Source: an uncultured Rhodospirillaceae bacterium
Lineage (GTDB): Bacteria > Pseudomonadota > Alphaproteobacteria > Reyranellales > Reyranellaceae
DNA length: 64,000 nucleotides
Assembly (NCBI GenBank): GCA_945952105.1
Contig: CAMFGZ010000016.1
Span: 1-64,000 of the forward strand
Direction of reading: 5' to 3'
In this document: piece after piece, positions 9,946 through 17,656 of the stretch
Numbering within the stretch: position 1 is the first letter of the stretch
How the letters are laid out: each line of letters begins with the position of its first letter
Notes under the pieces: model-generated
Told to the model about the DNA's origin: nothing
Database searches by the model: none
Seen by the model: the letters and a program-made list of their open reading frames with translations, nothing else
Program-made: the position numbers and the translations under genes

Positions 9946-10380
9946 CTATTCACCCGCGCAGACCTGGTTCTCCACCCGGAAGACGCCGTATTGTCCGAAG
10001 CGCTTCTTGTAGTCCTGGACGACCGCCGCGACCTTCGCATGGTGCGCCGGCGCGTCGAACACCACGACCACGACGAGCTTGCTGCGTTCGCTGCCGATCC
10101 GGCCCTGCGGGTCGCGATGTTGGCCGCGCGCGTCGATGACCGTCAGGCCGGCTGGGAACCGGGGCGTCACGCTGTCGGCCACGAACGCCGCCCATTCGGT
10201 CTCGCCGACCTCGCCGCCGCCTGGCTTGTCGCGCCCGAAGTAAAGGTTCACTTCGACCGCCGGGACGAGCGGCGCGATGCAGGCCGCGGCGGCCGGCTGA
10301 GAGGCCGGCTGGCCGCAGGCCGACAGCGCCAGCGACAGACCGCCCGCTCCCAGCGCCGTAGGCCAATGCCGGCGCGGCAT
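9946..10380 (-). CDS. DUF3574 domain lipoprotein
   Basis: This 144-residue protein has a lipoprotein signal (basic MPRRHW, hydrophobic stretch, LSAC lipobox near residue 22), so it is probably anchored in the envelope. The mature domain matches DUF3574: NLYFGRDKPGGGEVGETEW, then VTPRFPAGLTVIDARGQ, then a five-Val strand. The function of this family is not established. Its ATG overlaps the stop of the upstream glutathione transferase gene by one base, so the two are probably translated from one mRNA. Confidence 0.8.
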   Translation of the reverse strand: MPRRHWPTALGAGGLSLALSACGQPASQPAAAACIAPLVPAVEVNLYFGRDKPGGGEVGETEWAAFVADSVTPRFPAGLTVIDARGQHRDPQGRIGSERSKLVVVVVFDAPAHHAKVAAVVQDYKKRFGQYGVFRVENQVCAGE

Positions 10381-11006
10381 CAGTTCAGGTACGGAACCGC
10401 CATGCCCTTGGTGACGGCGGGACGGGCGTTCACGATGTCGTACCAGCGCTTCACGTTGGGAAAGTCGGCGAGATTGACCGTGTGCCATTCGTGGCGCGCG
10501 GCCCACGGAAAGATCGACATGTCGGCGATCGTGTAATCCTCCCCCGCGACGAAGGCATTGCCGGCGAGCTGCTTGTCGAGCACGCCATAGAGGCGCTTGG
10601 CCTCGTCGACGTAGCGCTTGATGCCGTACTCGATCTTGGTCGGCGCGGCGCGCAGGAAATGATGCGCCTGCCCCAGCATCGGGCCGAAACCACCCATCTG
10701 CCACATCAGCCACTGCAGCGAGTCGTAGCGCTTGGCGCCGTCGGCTGGCAGGAACTTCTTCGTCTTGTCGGCGAGGTAGATCAGGATCGCGCCCGATTCG
10801 AAGAGACTGTACGGCTTTCCGCCGGGACCATCGGGATCGACGATCGCGGGAATACGGTTGTTCGGGCTGATGCGCAGGAACTCGGGCTTGTGCTGCTCGC
10901 CCTTCGAGATGTCGACCTTGTGCACGCTGTAGGGCAGCCCGCATTCCTCGAGCATGATGGATATCTTGCGGCCGTTCGGCGTGCCCCATGTATGAAGCTC
11001 GATCAT
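10380..11006 (-). CDS. Glutathione S-transferase, YfcG/YghU-like (Nu class)
   Basis: This 208-residue enzyme has an N-terminal thioredoxin fold, MIELHTWGTPNGRKISIMLE, in which TPNGRK is the signature of the Nu-class disulphide-bond oxidoreductases YfcG/YghU. It also has SPNNRIPAIVDPDGPGG and FESGAILIYLADK for glutathione binding. The C-terminal helical domain ends at VPYLN. It probably reduces small disulphides or conjugates electrophiles in the cytoplasm. The start at 11006 is the first Met of the domain; an in-frame Met ten codons earlier is possible. Confidence 0.9.
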   Translation of the reverse strand: MIELHTWGTPNGRKISIMLEECGLPYSVHKVDISKGEQHKPEFLRISPNNRIPAIVDPDGPGGKPYSLFESGAILIYLADKTKKFLPADGAKRYDSLQWLMWQMGGFGPMLGQAHHFLRAAPTKIEYGIKRYVDEAKRLYGVLDKQLAGNAFVAGEDYTIADMSIFPWAARHEWHTVNLADFPNVKRWYDIVNARPAVTKGMAVPYLN

Positions 11007-11048
11007 CTCTCCACGTCCCCCGTTCTTGTTGATCAATCCGGCTGCGCG

Positions 11049-11717
11049 TCAGGCCCAGCTGTCGTCGTCTCCCGCGCCACCGCCATCGTCGAGCGACGCG
11101 GTATCGTAGTCTTCCTGTTCCGACGATCCGTCCGCATATGCCTGTTGCTGCAGCGACGCCGGGTCGGGCGGCAACAGCTCGGGTGGCGTCGTTCCGGTGC
11201 CTGCGCCCATGGCGGCCTGCTGGCCGAAGGGACCTGGATTGCTGCCCATCAGGTTGCGAATGCCCTCGAACAGCAGCGCCCCGCCCGCGACGCCCGCGGC
11301 GGTCATCATGGCCGTGCGCAGGAAGCCACCTCCCGCCGCTGGCGGCGGCGGCGGCGACGAGACCGCCGCCTGCAGGGGAGAGCGCGTGGATGGAGGGGCC
11401 GGCGGAGCGGTCGAGGGCACCGACGTGCGCGGTGCGGCCGCTCCCCATGGGCCCAGGCGGGGCGCACTGCCGAGAAAGCTCGGGGCAGCCGGTGGTTCTG
11501 CTGCCGTCTTCGCTTCGAGTTCGGCGATGCGCTCCTGCGCGGCCTTCAACGCCTGTTCCTGGACAAGCACCGTCTGGACCAGCAGGTAGGCCGAGGCCGG
11601 CTGCTGCATGGCCAGTCCGCGAATGAACTGATCGGCTTCGCCATCGCGTGGTTGCGACTCGAAAGGCTTCAGCCGATCGAACAATCCAGAGATCAGCTCG
11701 CGTTCCTGCTGTTGCAT
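11049..11717 (-). CDS. DUF2076 family protein
   Basis: This 222-residue protein has a conserved N-terminal region, QERELISGLFDRLKPFES, then YLLVQTVLVQEQALKAAQER with a short coiled coil. That is the recognisable core of DUF2076. The middle is Pro/Ala-rich and disordered. A Gly/Ala helix (TAAGVAGGALLFEGI) could be membrane-associated. The C-terminus is acidic (EQEDYDTASLDD). The role of the family is unknown. The start at 11717 (MQQQERE) is chosen because homologous N-termini begin directly with this motif. Confidence 0.8.
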   Translation of the reverse strand: MQQQERELISGLFDRLKPFESQPRDGEADQFIRGLAMQQPASAYLLVQTVLVQEQALKAAQERIAELEAKTAAEPPAAPSFLGSAPRLGPWGAAAPRTSVPSTAPPAPPSTRSPLQAAVSSPPPPPAAGGGFLRTAMMTAAGVAGGALLFEGIRNLMGSNPGPFGQQAAMGAGTGTTPPELLPPDPASLQQQAYADGSSEQEDYDTASLDDGGGAGDDDSWA

Positions 11718-11795
11718 GACAAAGCCTCCTGCCCCGGCCGGCTGCCAAGGCTCCGCCAACGTGGTTGTCCGTCGGCGGAGCGTCAAGGGCGGCGG

Positions 11796-13085
11796 TCAGT
11801 TGACCATGGCCTGGTAGACGAGGTCGCGCATCAGGTAGCGGTACCGCAGGCGCGCCTGCGGCGACTGCATCATGAAAACGACATACATGCGCTCGCGCGG
11901 ATCGTGCCAGAAGTAGGTTCCGTAGGCGCCGCCCCAGTAGTAGTCGTTGGGCGATCCCGGCAGCGGATTGACGCCCTGCACGTTGCGCACCGCAAAGCCC
12001 AGCCCGAAGCCCTGCCCCATGTTGGCGCTGGGCTCCAGCGCCTCGAAGCGGAACATGTCGGCGCCCATCTTCACGTCGGGCGGCAGCGCGTCGGCGGTCA
12101 TCAGGTCGATGGTCTTGCGTGAGACGAGGCGCACGCCGTCGAGCTGGCCGCCATTGGCGAACATCTGCAGGAAGCGCGCATAATCGGCCGCCGTCGAGAC
12201 CATGCCTCCGCCGCCCGAGCGCCATGTGAATTTCTCGGTGACGTCGGGAATTGCCGGCATCTCGTTTTTCGGCCCTTCCTTCATCGGCCGCGCGCCCCGC
12301 GCCTTCTTGTCGGGGTTGGCCTCGAAGGCGGTGTCGCCCATCTTCAGCGGCTTCGTGATGCGTTCCTCGATGAACTTGTCGAGCGGCATGCCGGAGGCGA
12401 CCTCCACGACGCGGCCCAGCACATCGGTCGACATCGAATATTCCCAGGTCGTGCCGGGCTGGTAGAGCAGCGCCAGCTTCGCGAGCTTGTCGGCCATCTC
12501 GGCATTGGTCTGGTTGCGGTCGGCGACCTTCATGTCGAGGTAGGATTGCTTCACCGGGTTGGCGCCGACAGCCCCGTATGTCAGGCCCGACGTGTGGCGC
12601 ATCAGGTCGTGCACCGTCATCGGCCGGAATTGCGGCTCCATCACCATTTCGACCGTGCCATCGTCTTTCTTCTTCGGCACGGCGACCTTGGTGTCGGCAA
12701 AGGCCGGAATGTACATCGAGACGCGGTCGGCGAGGGTCAGTTTGCCCTCTTCCATCAGCATCATAGCGGCCAGGGTCACGATCGGCTTGGTCATCGAGGC
12801 GATGCGGAAGATCGTGTCGTTGGTCATCGCGACCTTGGCGTCCTTGTCGCGGAAGCCATAGGATTCGAACATCACGATCTTGCCGTTGCGTGCGATCAGC
12901 ACGACCGCGCCCGGGAGTTCGTTGTTCTTCACCCCCTCGTTCAGGCGGTCGCTGAGCCGCTTCAGCCGGGTCGAGAGGAAGCCGACCTCCTCGGGCGACT
13001 GCACCTTGGGTATCCCCTGGGCGCCGGCCGGCAGGGCCAGAACGACACCAAGCGCCGCCGCAGCGGCCAGACGAACCATGGACAT
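11796..13085 (-). CDS. Secreted serine hydrolase, beta-lactamase (class C/esterase) fold
   Basis: This 429-residue protein has a cleavable signal peptide (MVRLAAAAALGVVLALPAGAQ). The SxxK nucleophile motif is ASMTK and the second motif is YSM in WEYSMSTDVLG. The sequence resembles the EstB-like esterases and penicillin-binding-protein relatives rather than a true AmpC. It could hydrolyse an ester or a D-amino-acid peptide in the periplasm. The gene diverges from the cobalamin riboswitch/acyl-AMP ligase unit, so its promoter shares the 13086-13160 region. Confidence 0.87.
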   Translation of the reverse strand: MSMVRLAAAAALGVVLALPAGAQGIPKVQSPEEVGFLSTRLKRLSDRLNEGVKNNELPGAVVLIARNGKIVMFESYGFRDKDAKVAMTNDTIFRIASMTKPIVTLAAMMLMEEGKLTLADRVSMYIPAFADTKVAVPKKKDDGTVEMVMEPQFRPMTVHDLMRHTSGLTYGAVGANPVKQSYLDMKVADRNQTNAEMADKLAKLALLYQPGTTWEYSMSTDVLGRVVEVASGMPLDKFIEERITKPLKMGDTAFEANPDKKARGARPMKEGPKNEMPAIPDVTEKFTWRSGGGGMVSTAADYARFLQMFANGGQLDGVRLVSRKTIDLMTADALPPDVKMGADMFRFEALEPSANMGQGFGLGFAVRNVQGVNPLPGSPNDYYWGGAYGTYFWHDPRERMYVVFMMQSPQARLRYRYLMRDLVYQAMVN

Positions 13086-13159
13086 TCCTGCACTCTCCTC
13101 CCGGTCTTTGCGGCATCAAAGCAATTGACCGGCGCCCAGCGCAAGCTTAACGAGTAGCC

Positions 13160-13345
13160 ATCGACGGTCCTCCTTAACCGGAGGCGAACAGGGAATGCCG
13201 TGCCGCCCCTCAAAAGGCCAATCGGCAGCTGTACCCGCAGCTGTAAGCGGCGAGCGAGAGCCCATATGTCACTGGACTTCGGTCCGGGAAGACGGGCAGG
13301 AGCTACGACCCGCGAGCCAGAAGACCTGCCGGCGATAGCGTCGCT
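13160..13345 (+). promoter_or_regulatory. Cobalamin (B12) riboswitch
   Basis: The conserved elements follow in order: a GGTCCTCC...GGAGG hairpin, GAACAGGGAAT, CGGCAGCTGTACCCGCAGC, TGTAAGCGG, CACTGG with CGGGAAGACGGG, and the B12 box GCGAGCCAGAAGACCTGCC at 13312-13330. CGACG (13162-13166) can pair with CGTCG (13339-13343) to close the outer stem. This is the full adenosyl/methylcobalamin-sensing aptamer. The downstream coding gene on the same strand starts at 13426. Such switches normally lower expression when cobalamin is plentiful. Confidence 0.93.
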
Positions 13346-13365
13346 CTTCCGATGGACGGGATGAT

Positions 13366-13418
13366 CCAACGGGACGGTCAACCGAGCGGTGACGCGCTTA
13401 GTGCGAACCGTTTTGGAG
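13366..13418 (+). promoter_or_regulatory. Possible Shine-Dalgarno-sequestering hairpin of the riboswitch
   Basis: CCAA (13366-13369) can pair with TTGG (13413-13416), and ACGGT (13374-13378) with ACCGT (13407-13411). This would bury the GGAG ribosome site (13415-13418) that sits 7 bases before the ATG at 13426. The arrangement fits translational control by the upstream aptamer. No classic terminator with a T-run is present between aptamer and gene. The fold is inferred by eye, without energy calculation. Confidence 0.45.
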
Positions 13419-13425
13419 ATCGTCG

Positions 13426-15216
13426 ATGACGTCGATCCGTGGAATCCTGCCTGCGCTTGTTTCGGAGCCTGTCCCAGCCGAGGGAGGGTCAGGTCACATG
13501 CAACGCTATGCCTCCACCCTCCAGTCCAACCCGGACCGCTGGGTCGCGAACCCTACACCGACCCGCAATGTCTCCCTGCCCTTCCGCCGTGGTGGCTTCG
13601 GCAGCCTGTGCGAGGCCCTCGACTACGCCGCCCGCGGCGAGACGGGGCTCAACTTCTTCGATGCGCGTGGCCAGCTGCTCGCCGCCCTGTCCTACCGGCA
13701 GCTTCGCCTGGAAGCCCAGTCCTTCGCGCGCCGGCTGATCGGGGCCAGGGTCGCGCCGGGCGAACGGCTGCTCCTCGTGGCCGATACCTGGCCCGGCTTC
13801 TGTGTCGCCTTCTTCGGCTGCCAGTATGCCGGCGTCGTGCCGGTGCCCGTACCGGTACCGGTCGGCTTCGGCGCCAAGGCGCAGTACATTTATCAGCTTC
13901 GGAAGCAGATCGACGCCTCAAAGGCGGTCGGCATCCTCGCGCCCGACGAGTTGGCCGAGTTCGCCCGCACCGCAGCGGAAGGCACGACGGCCCGTCTCGC
14001 CGGTCCGATGTCGCAGTTCAACGCCCTGCCGGAAGCCGGCACGGAGCTGCGGCCCCTCGGTGCGGGAGGCGCCTGCTACATCCAGTTCTCGTCCGGCAGC
14101 ACGCGTGCGCCCCTCGGGGTCGACATCCGGCAGGACCGCCTCATGGCGAACATCGACGGATCGATCGCCGCGCAGGGCCTGGACGATGGCGATTCCGGCG
14201 TGAGCTGGCTGCCGCTCTATCACGACATGGGCCTGATCGGCTTCATCCTGGCGCCCATGTGCGCGCAACGCACCGTCGACCTCCTCGCCCCGCGCGACTT
14301 CGCCCGGCGGCCGATGCAGTGGCTCTCGTTGATCTCCCGCCGCCGGGCGACCATCACCTACAGCCCCAGCTTCGGCTACGACCTCCTCACGCGGCGGGCA
14401 CAGACCACATCGATGAAAGAACTCGACCTGTCGAGCCTGCGGCTCGCCGGCATCGGGGCCGACATGATCCAGCTGCCGGTCCTCCGGCGCTTTGCCGAGG
14501 CGTTCAAGGCGGCGGGCTTCGACGAACGCGCCTTCATGCCGAGCTACGGCATGGCCGAGGTCTGCGTGGGACTGAGCTTCACGCCGCCGTTCGGCGGCGT
14601 GAAGGTCGACCGTTTCACCGATCCGCAATCGGGCCGGACCCGCGACTTCGCGGTTTGCGGCCGTGTCCTGCCCGGTCATGTGGTCGAGATCCGGGACGAG
14701 CAAGGCACGAGCCTCGGCGAGCGCCAGGTCGGCCGGCTGTTCGTGCGCGGCCCCAGTGTCATGCCGGGCTACTTCCAGAAGCCCGAGGAGAGCGCGCGCG
14801 TGCTGCGCGACGGCTGGCTCGACACCGGCGATCTCGGCTACTGGCACAAAGGCGAACTCGTGATCACAGGCCGGGCCAAGGACCTGATCATCGTCAACGG
14901 CCGCAACATCTGGCCGCAGGACATCGAATGGGCGCTCGAGTCGCTGCCCCAGGTCCGCCGTGGCGACGCCTGCGCCTTCTCTATCGACGGCGCCGACTCG
15001 GAGTCTGTCGTCGTCGTCGTCGAATCGTATCCGGCCGACCAGGCCGAGCGCGACGGCCTGGTCGGCGACATCAAGCAGACCGTGAAGGAAGCGGTCGGCG
15101 TCGACAGCCAGGTCGTGCTCATCAAGCGCCAGCCCGGCCTGCCCCGCACCTCTTCGGGCAAGCTCAGCCGCACGCACGCCAGGTCGAAGTTCCTCGCGGG
15201 AGATTATTCGACCTGA
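13426..15216 (+). CDS. Stand-alone fatty acyl-AMP ligase (FAAL-like)
   Basis: This 596-residue adenylating enzyme would activate a fatty acid as acyl-AMP, usually for transfer to an acyl carrier protein or polyketide synthase. The ATP-binding loop reads QFSSGSTRAPLGV, with the STRxP form typical of FAALs. It also has LPLYHDMGLIG, PSYGMAEVCVGLSF, DTGDLGYW, and the C-terminal catalytic Lys in TSSGKLSR. The start at 13426 is well placed behind GGAG. No carrier protein, PKS or NRPS gene lies nearby. Control by a cobalamin riboswitch is unusual for this family. A related acyl-CoA synthetase activity is possible. Confidence 0.85.
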   Translation: MTSIRGILPALVSEPVPAEGGSGHMQRYASTLQSNPDRWVANPTPTRNVSLPFRRGGFGSLCEALDYAARGETGLNFFDARGQLLAALSYRQLRLEAQSFARRLIGARVAPGERLLLVADTWPGFCVAFFGCQYAGVVPVPVPVPVGFGAKAQYIYQLRKQIDASKAVGILAPDELAEFARTAAEGTTARLAGPMSQFNALPEAGTELRPLGAGGACYIQFSSGSTRAPLGVDIRQDRLMANIDGSIAAQGLDDGDSGVSWLPLYHDMGLIGFILAPMCAQRTVDLLAPRDFARRPMQWLSLISRRRATITYSPSFGYDLLTRRAQTTSMKELDLSSLRLAGIGADMIQLPVLRRFAEAFKAAGFDERAFMPSYGMAEVCVGLSFTPPFGGVKVDRFTDPQSGRTRDFAVCGRVLPGHVVEIRDEQGTSLGERQVGRLFVRGPSVMPGYFQKPEESARVLRDGWLDTGDLGYWHKGELVITGRAKDLIIVNGRNIWPQDIEWALESLPQVRRGDACAFSIDGADSESVVVVVESYPADQAERDGLVGDIKQTVKEAVGVDSQVVLIKRQPGLPRTSSGKLSRTHARSKFLAGDYST

Positions 15217-15267
15217 CGCCGGCCCTGTCTTCTAAGGTCAGTTCACCGCAACCGGACCGCCGTAGCG

Positions 15268-15894
15268 CTACGCCGCGTCCTGCTTCGGCAGGACGTCCTC
15301 GTACTTCTTGAAGCCCGGAAGCTTCTCGATTCGCGCCATCCACGCCTTGACGTTGGGATAGGGCGAGAGGTCGATCGCTCCCTCCTCGGCGTAGGCCACG
15401 TCGCCATAGACCGCGACGTCGGCGATGGTCGCCTCGCTGCCGACCAGGAAATCGGACTTGGCCAACGCTCCGTCGAGAACCTTCAGCGCGTCGCCCGCCT
15501 GATTGACGTACATCTGGTGCACGTTGTCGTCGGCCTTCATGAAGCCGCGCTTGATCGCGCGCGGCCGGTAGATGTTCGACGCCAGCCGATCGAACTCCCA
15601 GAACAGCCACTCGCGCACGCGCGCCTTCTCCTCCGCCGTCTTGCCGCCCATCTTGCCGAACTTGTCGGCGAGATAGAGCAGGATAGAGCCCGACTGGCAG
15701 AGCTTGAGATCGCCGTCGACCAGCGCGGGCACCTGGCCGAAACGGTTGATCGCGAGATACTCCGGCTGCTTGTGCGCGCCGGCCCGCAGGTCGACATGCT
15801 TGTAGGCGAAGGGCTGCCCCATCAGGGACATTGCGAGCCCCGCCTTGTAGGTCGGGCCGCTCAGCCAAATGCCGTACAGAGTCATCTTGGACAT
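15268..15894 (-). CDS. Glutathione S-transferase family protein
   Basis: This 208-residue GST has an N-terminal thioredoxin-like domain with YGIWLSGPTYKAGLAMSLMG, FGQVPALVDGDLKLCQSGSI and LADKFG, then an all-helical domain containing TIADVAVYGDVAYAEEG. It is likely a cytoplasmic detoxification enzyme. The start at 15894 sits behind GGAGGAAA. It is unlike the Nu-class enzyme at 10380 in its active-site loop. It stands alone on the - strand, convergent with the acyl-AMP ligase. Confidence 0.88.
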   Translation of the reverse strand: MSKMTLYGIWLSGPTYKAGLAMSLMGQPFAYKHVDLRAGAHKQPEYLAINRFGQVPALVDGDLKLCQSGSILLYLADKFGKMGGKTAEEKARVREWLFWEFDRLASNIYRPRAIKRGFMKADDNVHQMYVNQAGDALKVLDGALAKSDFLVGSEATIADVAVYGDVAYAEEGAIDLSPYPNVKAWMARIEKLPGFKKYEDVLPKQDAA

Positions 15895-15967
15895 CGTTTC
15901 CTCCAGTGAATTCAGGCCCCGCAGCATCGCACTTGAGCAAGGGGGGCGTAAGCCTATATGAGCGGGC

Positions 15968-16720
15968 ATGAAAATTTCAGCACGCGATATCGACCATCTC
16001 TCCCTGACTGTCTCGGACCCGGCGGACACCGCTGTCCGGCTGAGCCGGCTGGGCTTCAACCTGACGCCCGATGACGTGGAGCCCCGCTGCATTTGCTTCC
16101 AGCCGGACCGTGACGATGTCCCCAGTTACATAGAGCTGCTGCAGGGCCATCCGCCCCTCACTTCATTGGCCATGAACGTGCCGGAGCTCGAAGGCGAGGA
16201 GCGCACTCATTCCTGGGAGACCGAGGACGGGTTCGAGGTCGATGCCGGGGTCGTGGTCGGGGAGAGCAGCGGCCCCCTGCCCTGGTTTCCGGTCAAGCAC
16301 GAGACGCCCGACGCCTTCATGGAGCCGGAATGGATCGTCCATCCCAACAGTGCGCTGGGCATGATGGCGATCCACGCCATCGCGGAAACGCCGAAGGACA
16401 CGGCCAAGGCGCTGAAGGCGGCGTGGGGCGCCGCCGTCGAGGAGATTTTCGACGGCTGCACGATGGTGAAGGCCGGCTCCGTCGAATTGCTGATCTGGTC
16501 GCCGCTCGCCTTTCAGCTAGAGTACAAGGCGCTCGAGATGATGATGCCGACAGAGCTGCCGGCCGTGATCGGCGCCGCCATCGCCGTCGAACGGGCGCGC
16601 CCGCTGCAAGGCCTGCTCAGCGCCAACAACGTGCCCTTCGCCCTGGCCGAAGGCGATCGCGTGCTGGTGGCGCCGGAGCAGACCGGCGGCCTCATGATCG
16701 AGTTCATTCCCCAGAACTGA
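15968..16720 (+). CDS. VOC (glyoxalase-fold) family protein
   Basis: This 250-residue protein starts with DIDHLSLTVSDPADTAVRLSR, the opening strand-helix of a vicinal-oxygen-chelate fold. A second half starts around residue 130 with LGMMAIHAIAETPKDTAK and ends GGLMIEFIP. The likely metal ligands are His in IDHL and AIHA and Glu in YIEL and IEFI. This two-module layout resembles Glyoxalase_3-like proteins. The reaction is unknown. It converges on the metallo-hydrolase gene. Confidence 0.78.
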   Translation: MKISARDIDHLSLTVSDPADTAVRLSRLGFNLTPDDVEPRCICFQPDRDDVPSYIELLQGHPPLTSLAMNVPELEGEERTHSWETEDGFEVDAGVVVGESSGPLPWFPVKHETPDAFMEPEWIVHPNSALGMMAIHAIAETPKDTAKALKAAWGAAVEEIFDGCTMVKAGSVELLIWSPLAFQLEYKALEMMMPTELPAVIGAAIAVERARPLQGLLSANNVPFALAEGDRVLVAPEQTGGLMIEFIPQN

Positions 16721-16725
16721 GAAAT

Positions 16726-16753
16726 GGAGCGTGCCACGGCAGTGGCGCGCTCC
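16726..16753. terminator. Bidirectional hairpin between convergent genes
   Basis: GGAGCGTGCCAC pairs with GTGGCGCGCTCC over 12 positions with one G-T wobble and a GGCA tetraloop. It lies exactly between the stops of the VOC gene and the convergent lactonase-like gene. There is no strong T-tract on the + side (TCGCTTCTTCTC is pyrimidine-rich), so efficiency is uncertain. Confidence 0.5.
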
Positions 16754-16768
16754 GTCGATCGCTTCTTC

Positions 16769-17536
16769 TCAGAACGCCGGAACCGGCGCCTGCGGGACGT
16801 CCCTCCAGAAGTCGGGGTCGTGGCCGAAGAAAAGGCGGGCGCCGCCCTTCTCCAGGGCTTCGAGCCGGTCGAGAGAGGCCAGCATCTGCTCGCGGTCGTA
16901 GACGAAGCGCGGCAGGCGGCGCTCGCGCAGGGTCCGGCAGAAATAGCAGGCGTCGCCGGTGATCACGATCTCGCCCGCCTCGGTACGCACTTTCAGCGAC
17001 TGATGTCCAGGCGTGTGGCCATAGGTCGGAATGCACACGACCGAGCCGTCGCCGAACAGGTCGTGCTCACCGTCGACCAGCTTCACCGGATGACCGTGGT
17101 CGAAGTCGGCGCGGAAGAAGCCGATCTTGCCGGCCAGGTCGGGATCTTGAGCGGCCTCCCATTCTGGCTTCTGCACGACCATGGTTGCGTTCGGCACGAG
17201 TTCGTTGCCACCCGCGTGGTCGAAATGCAGGTGGCTGTTCACGATGAAGTCGATCTTGCCGGGATCGCGGTCGATCGCTTCGAGGCGGGACTTCACGTCG
17301 TCCCCGGGGCCGTAGTGCTCGAAGCCGAACAGCCGGGCCACCCGCTCGCCCATGCGACAGGCCGCATCCGTGCGGCATTGCGGGTGCATGCCGGTGTCGA
17401 ACACCGCCCGGCCCTTCGGGTGTTCGATGAGGTACGACGGAATCGGCAGTGCGACCGTCCCGTCCTCACCCTCGATCATGTCCTTCAACCGGCCAACGAG
17501 CCGGCCGCAGGTCATGGCATAGATTCTCGCAGTCAT
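16769..17536 (-). CDS. Metallo-beta-lactamase-fold hydrolase, N-acyl-homoserine-lactonase-like
   Basis: This 255-residue protein carries the dinuclear zinc motif SHLHFDHAGG (HxHxDH), the later GHTPGH and the bridging GDACYF. It also has the N-terminal PIPSYLIEHPKGRAVFDTG strand pair typical of the AttM/AiiA/AhlD lactonase group. It may open acyl-homoserine lactones or other lactones. Sequence alone cannot separate quorum quenching from general lactonase activity. No LuxI/LuxR pair is in the window. Confidence 0.8.
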   Translation of the reverse strand: MTARIYAMTCGRLVGRLKDMIEGEDGTVALPIPSYLIEHPKGRAVFDTGMHPQCRTDAACRMGERVARLFGFEHYGPGDDVKSRLEAIDRDPGKIDFIVNSHLHFDHAGGNELVPNATMVVQKPEWEAAQDPDLAGKIGFFRADFDHGHPVKLVDGEHDLFGDGSVVCIPTYGHTPGHQSLKVRTEAGEIVITGDACYFCRTLRERRLPRFVYDREQMLASLDRLEALEKGGARLFFGHDPDFWRDVPQAPVPAF

Positions 17537-17656
17537 TTTACCTCTGCCTTACGTCCGCAGCCCGGCAAGGGGAAAGAGCCGGAACCGGAACGATGATCTG
17601 CCGTTCGCTCTTTATCCATAAAAAGATGAGGCCGGGATGAACCCAATATTGCCTCG

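Noticed and set aside
9946..13119. Very long (over 1000 residue) - strand frame across several genes
   Set aside because: Only the last 144 residues (DUF3574 lipoprotein) are coding; the rest is out-of-frame with the GST, DUF2076 and serine hydrolase genes.
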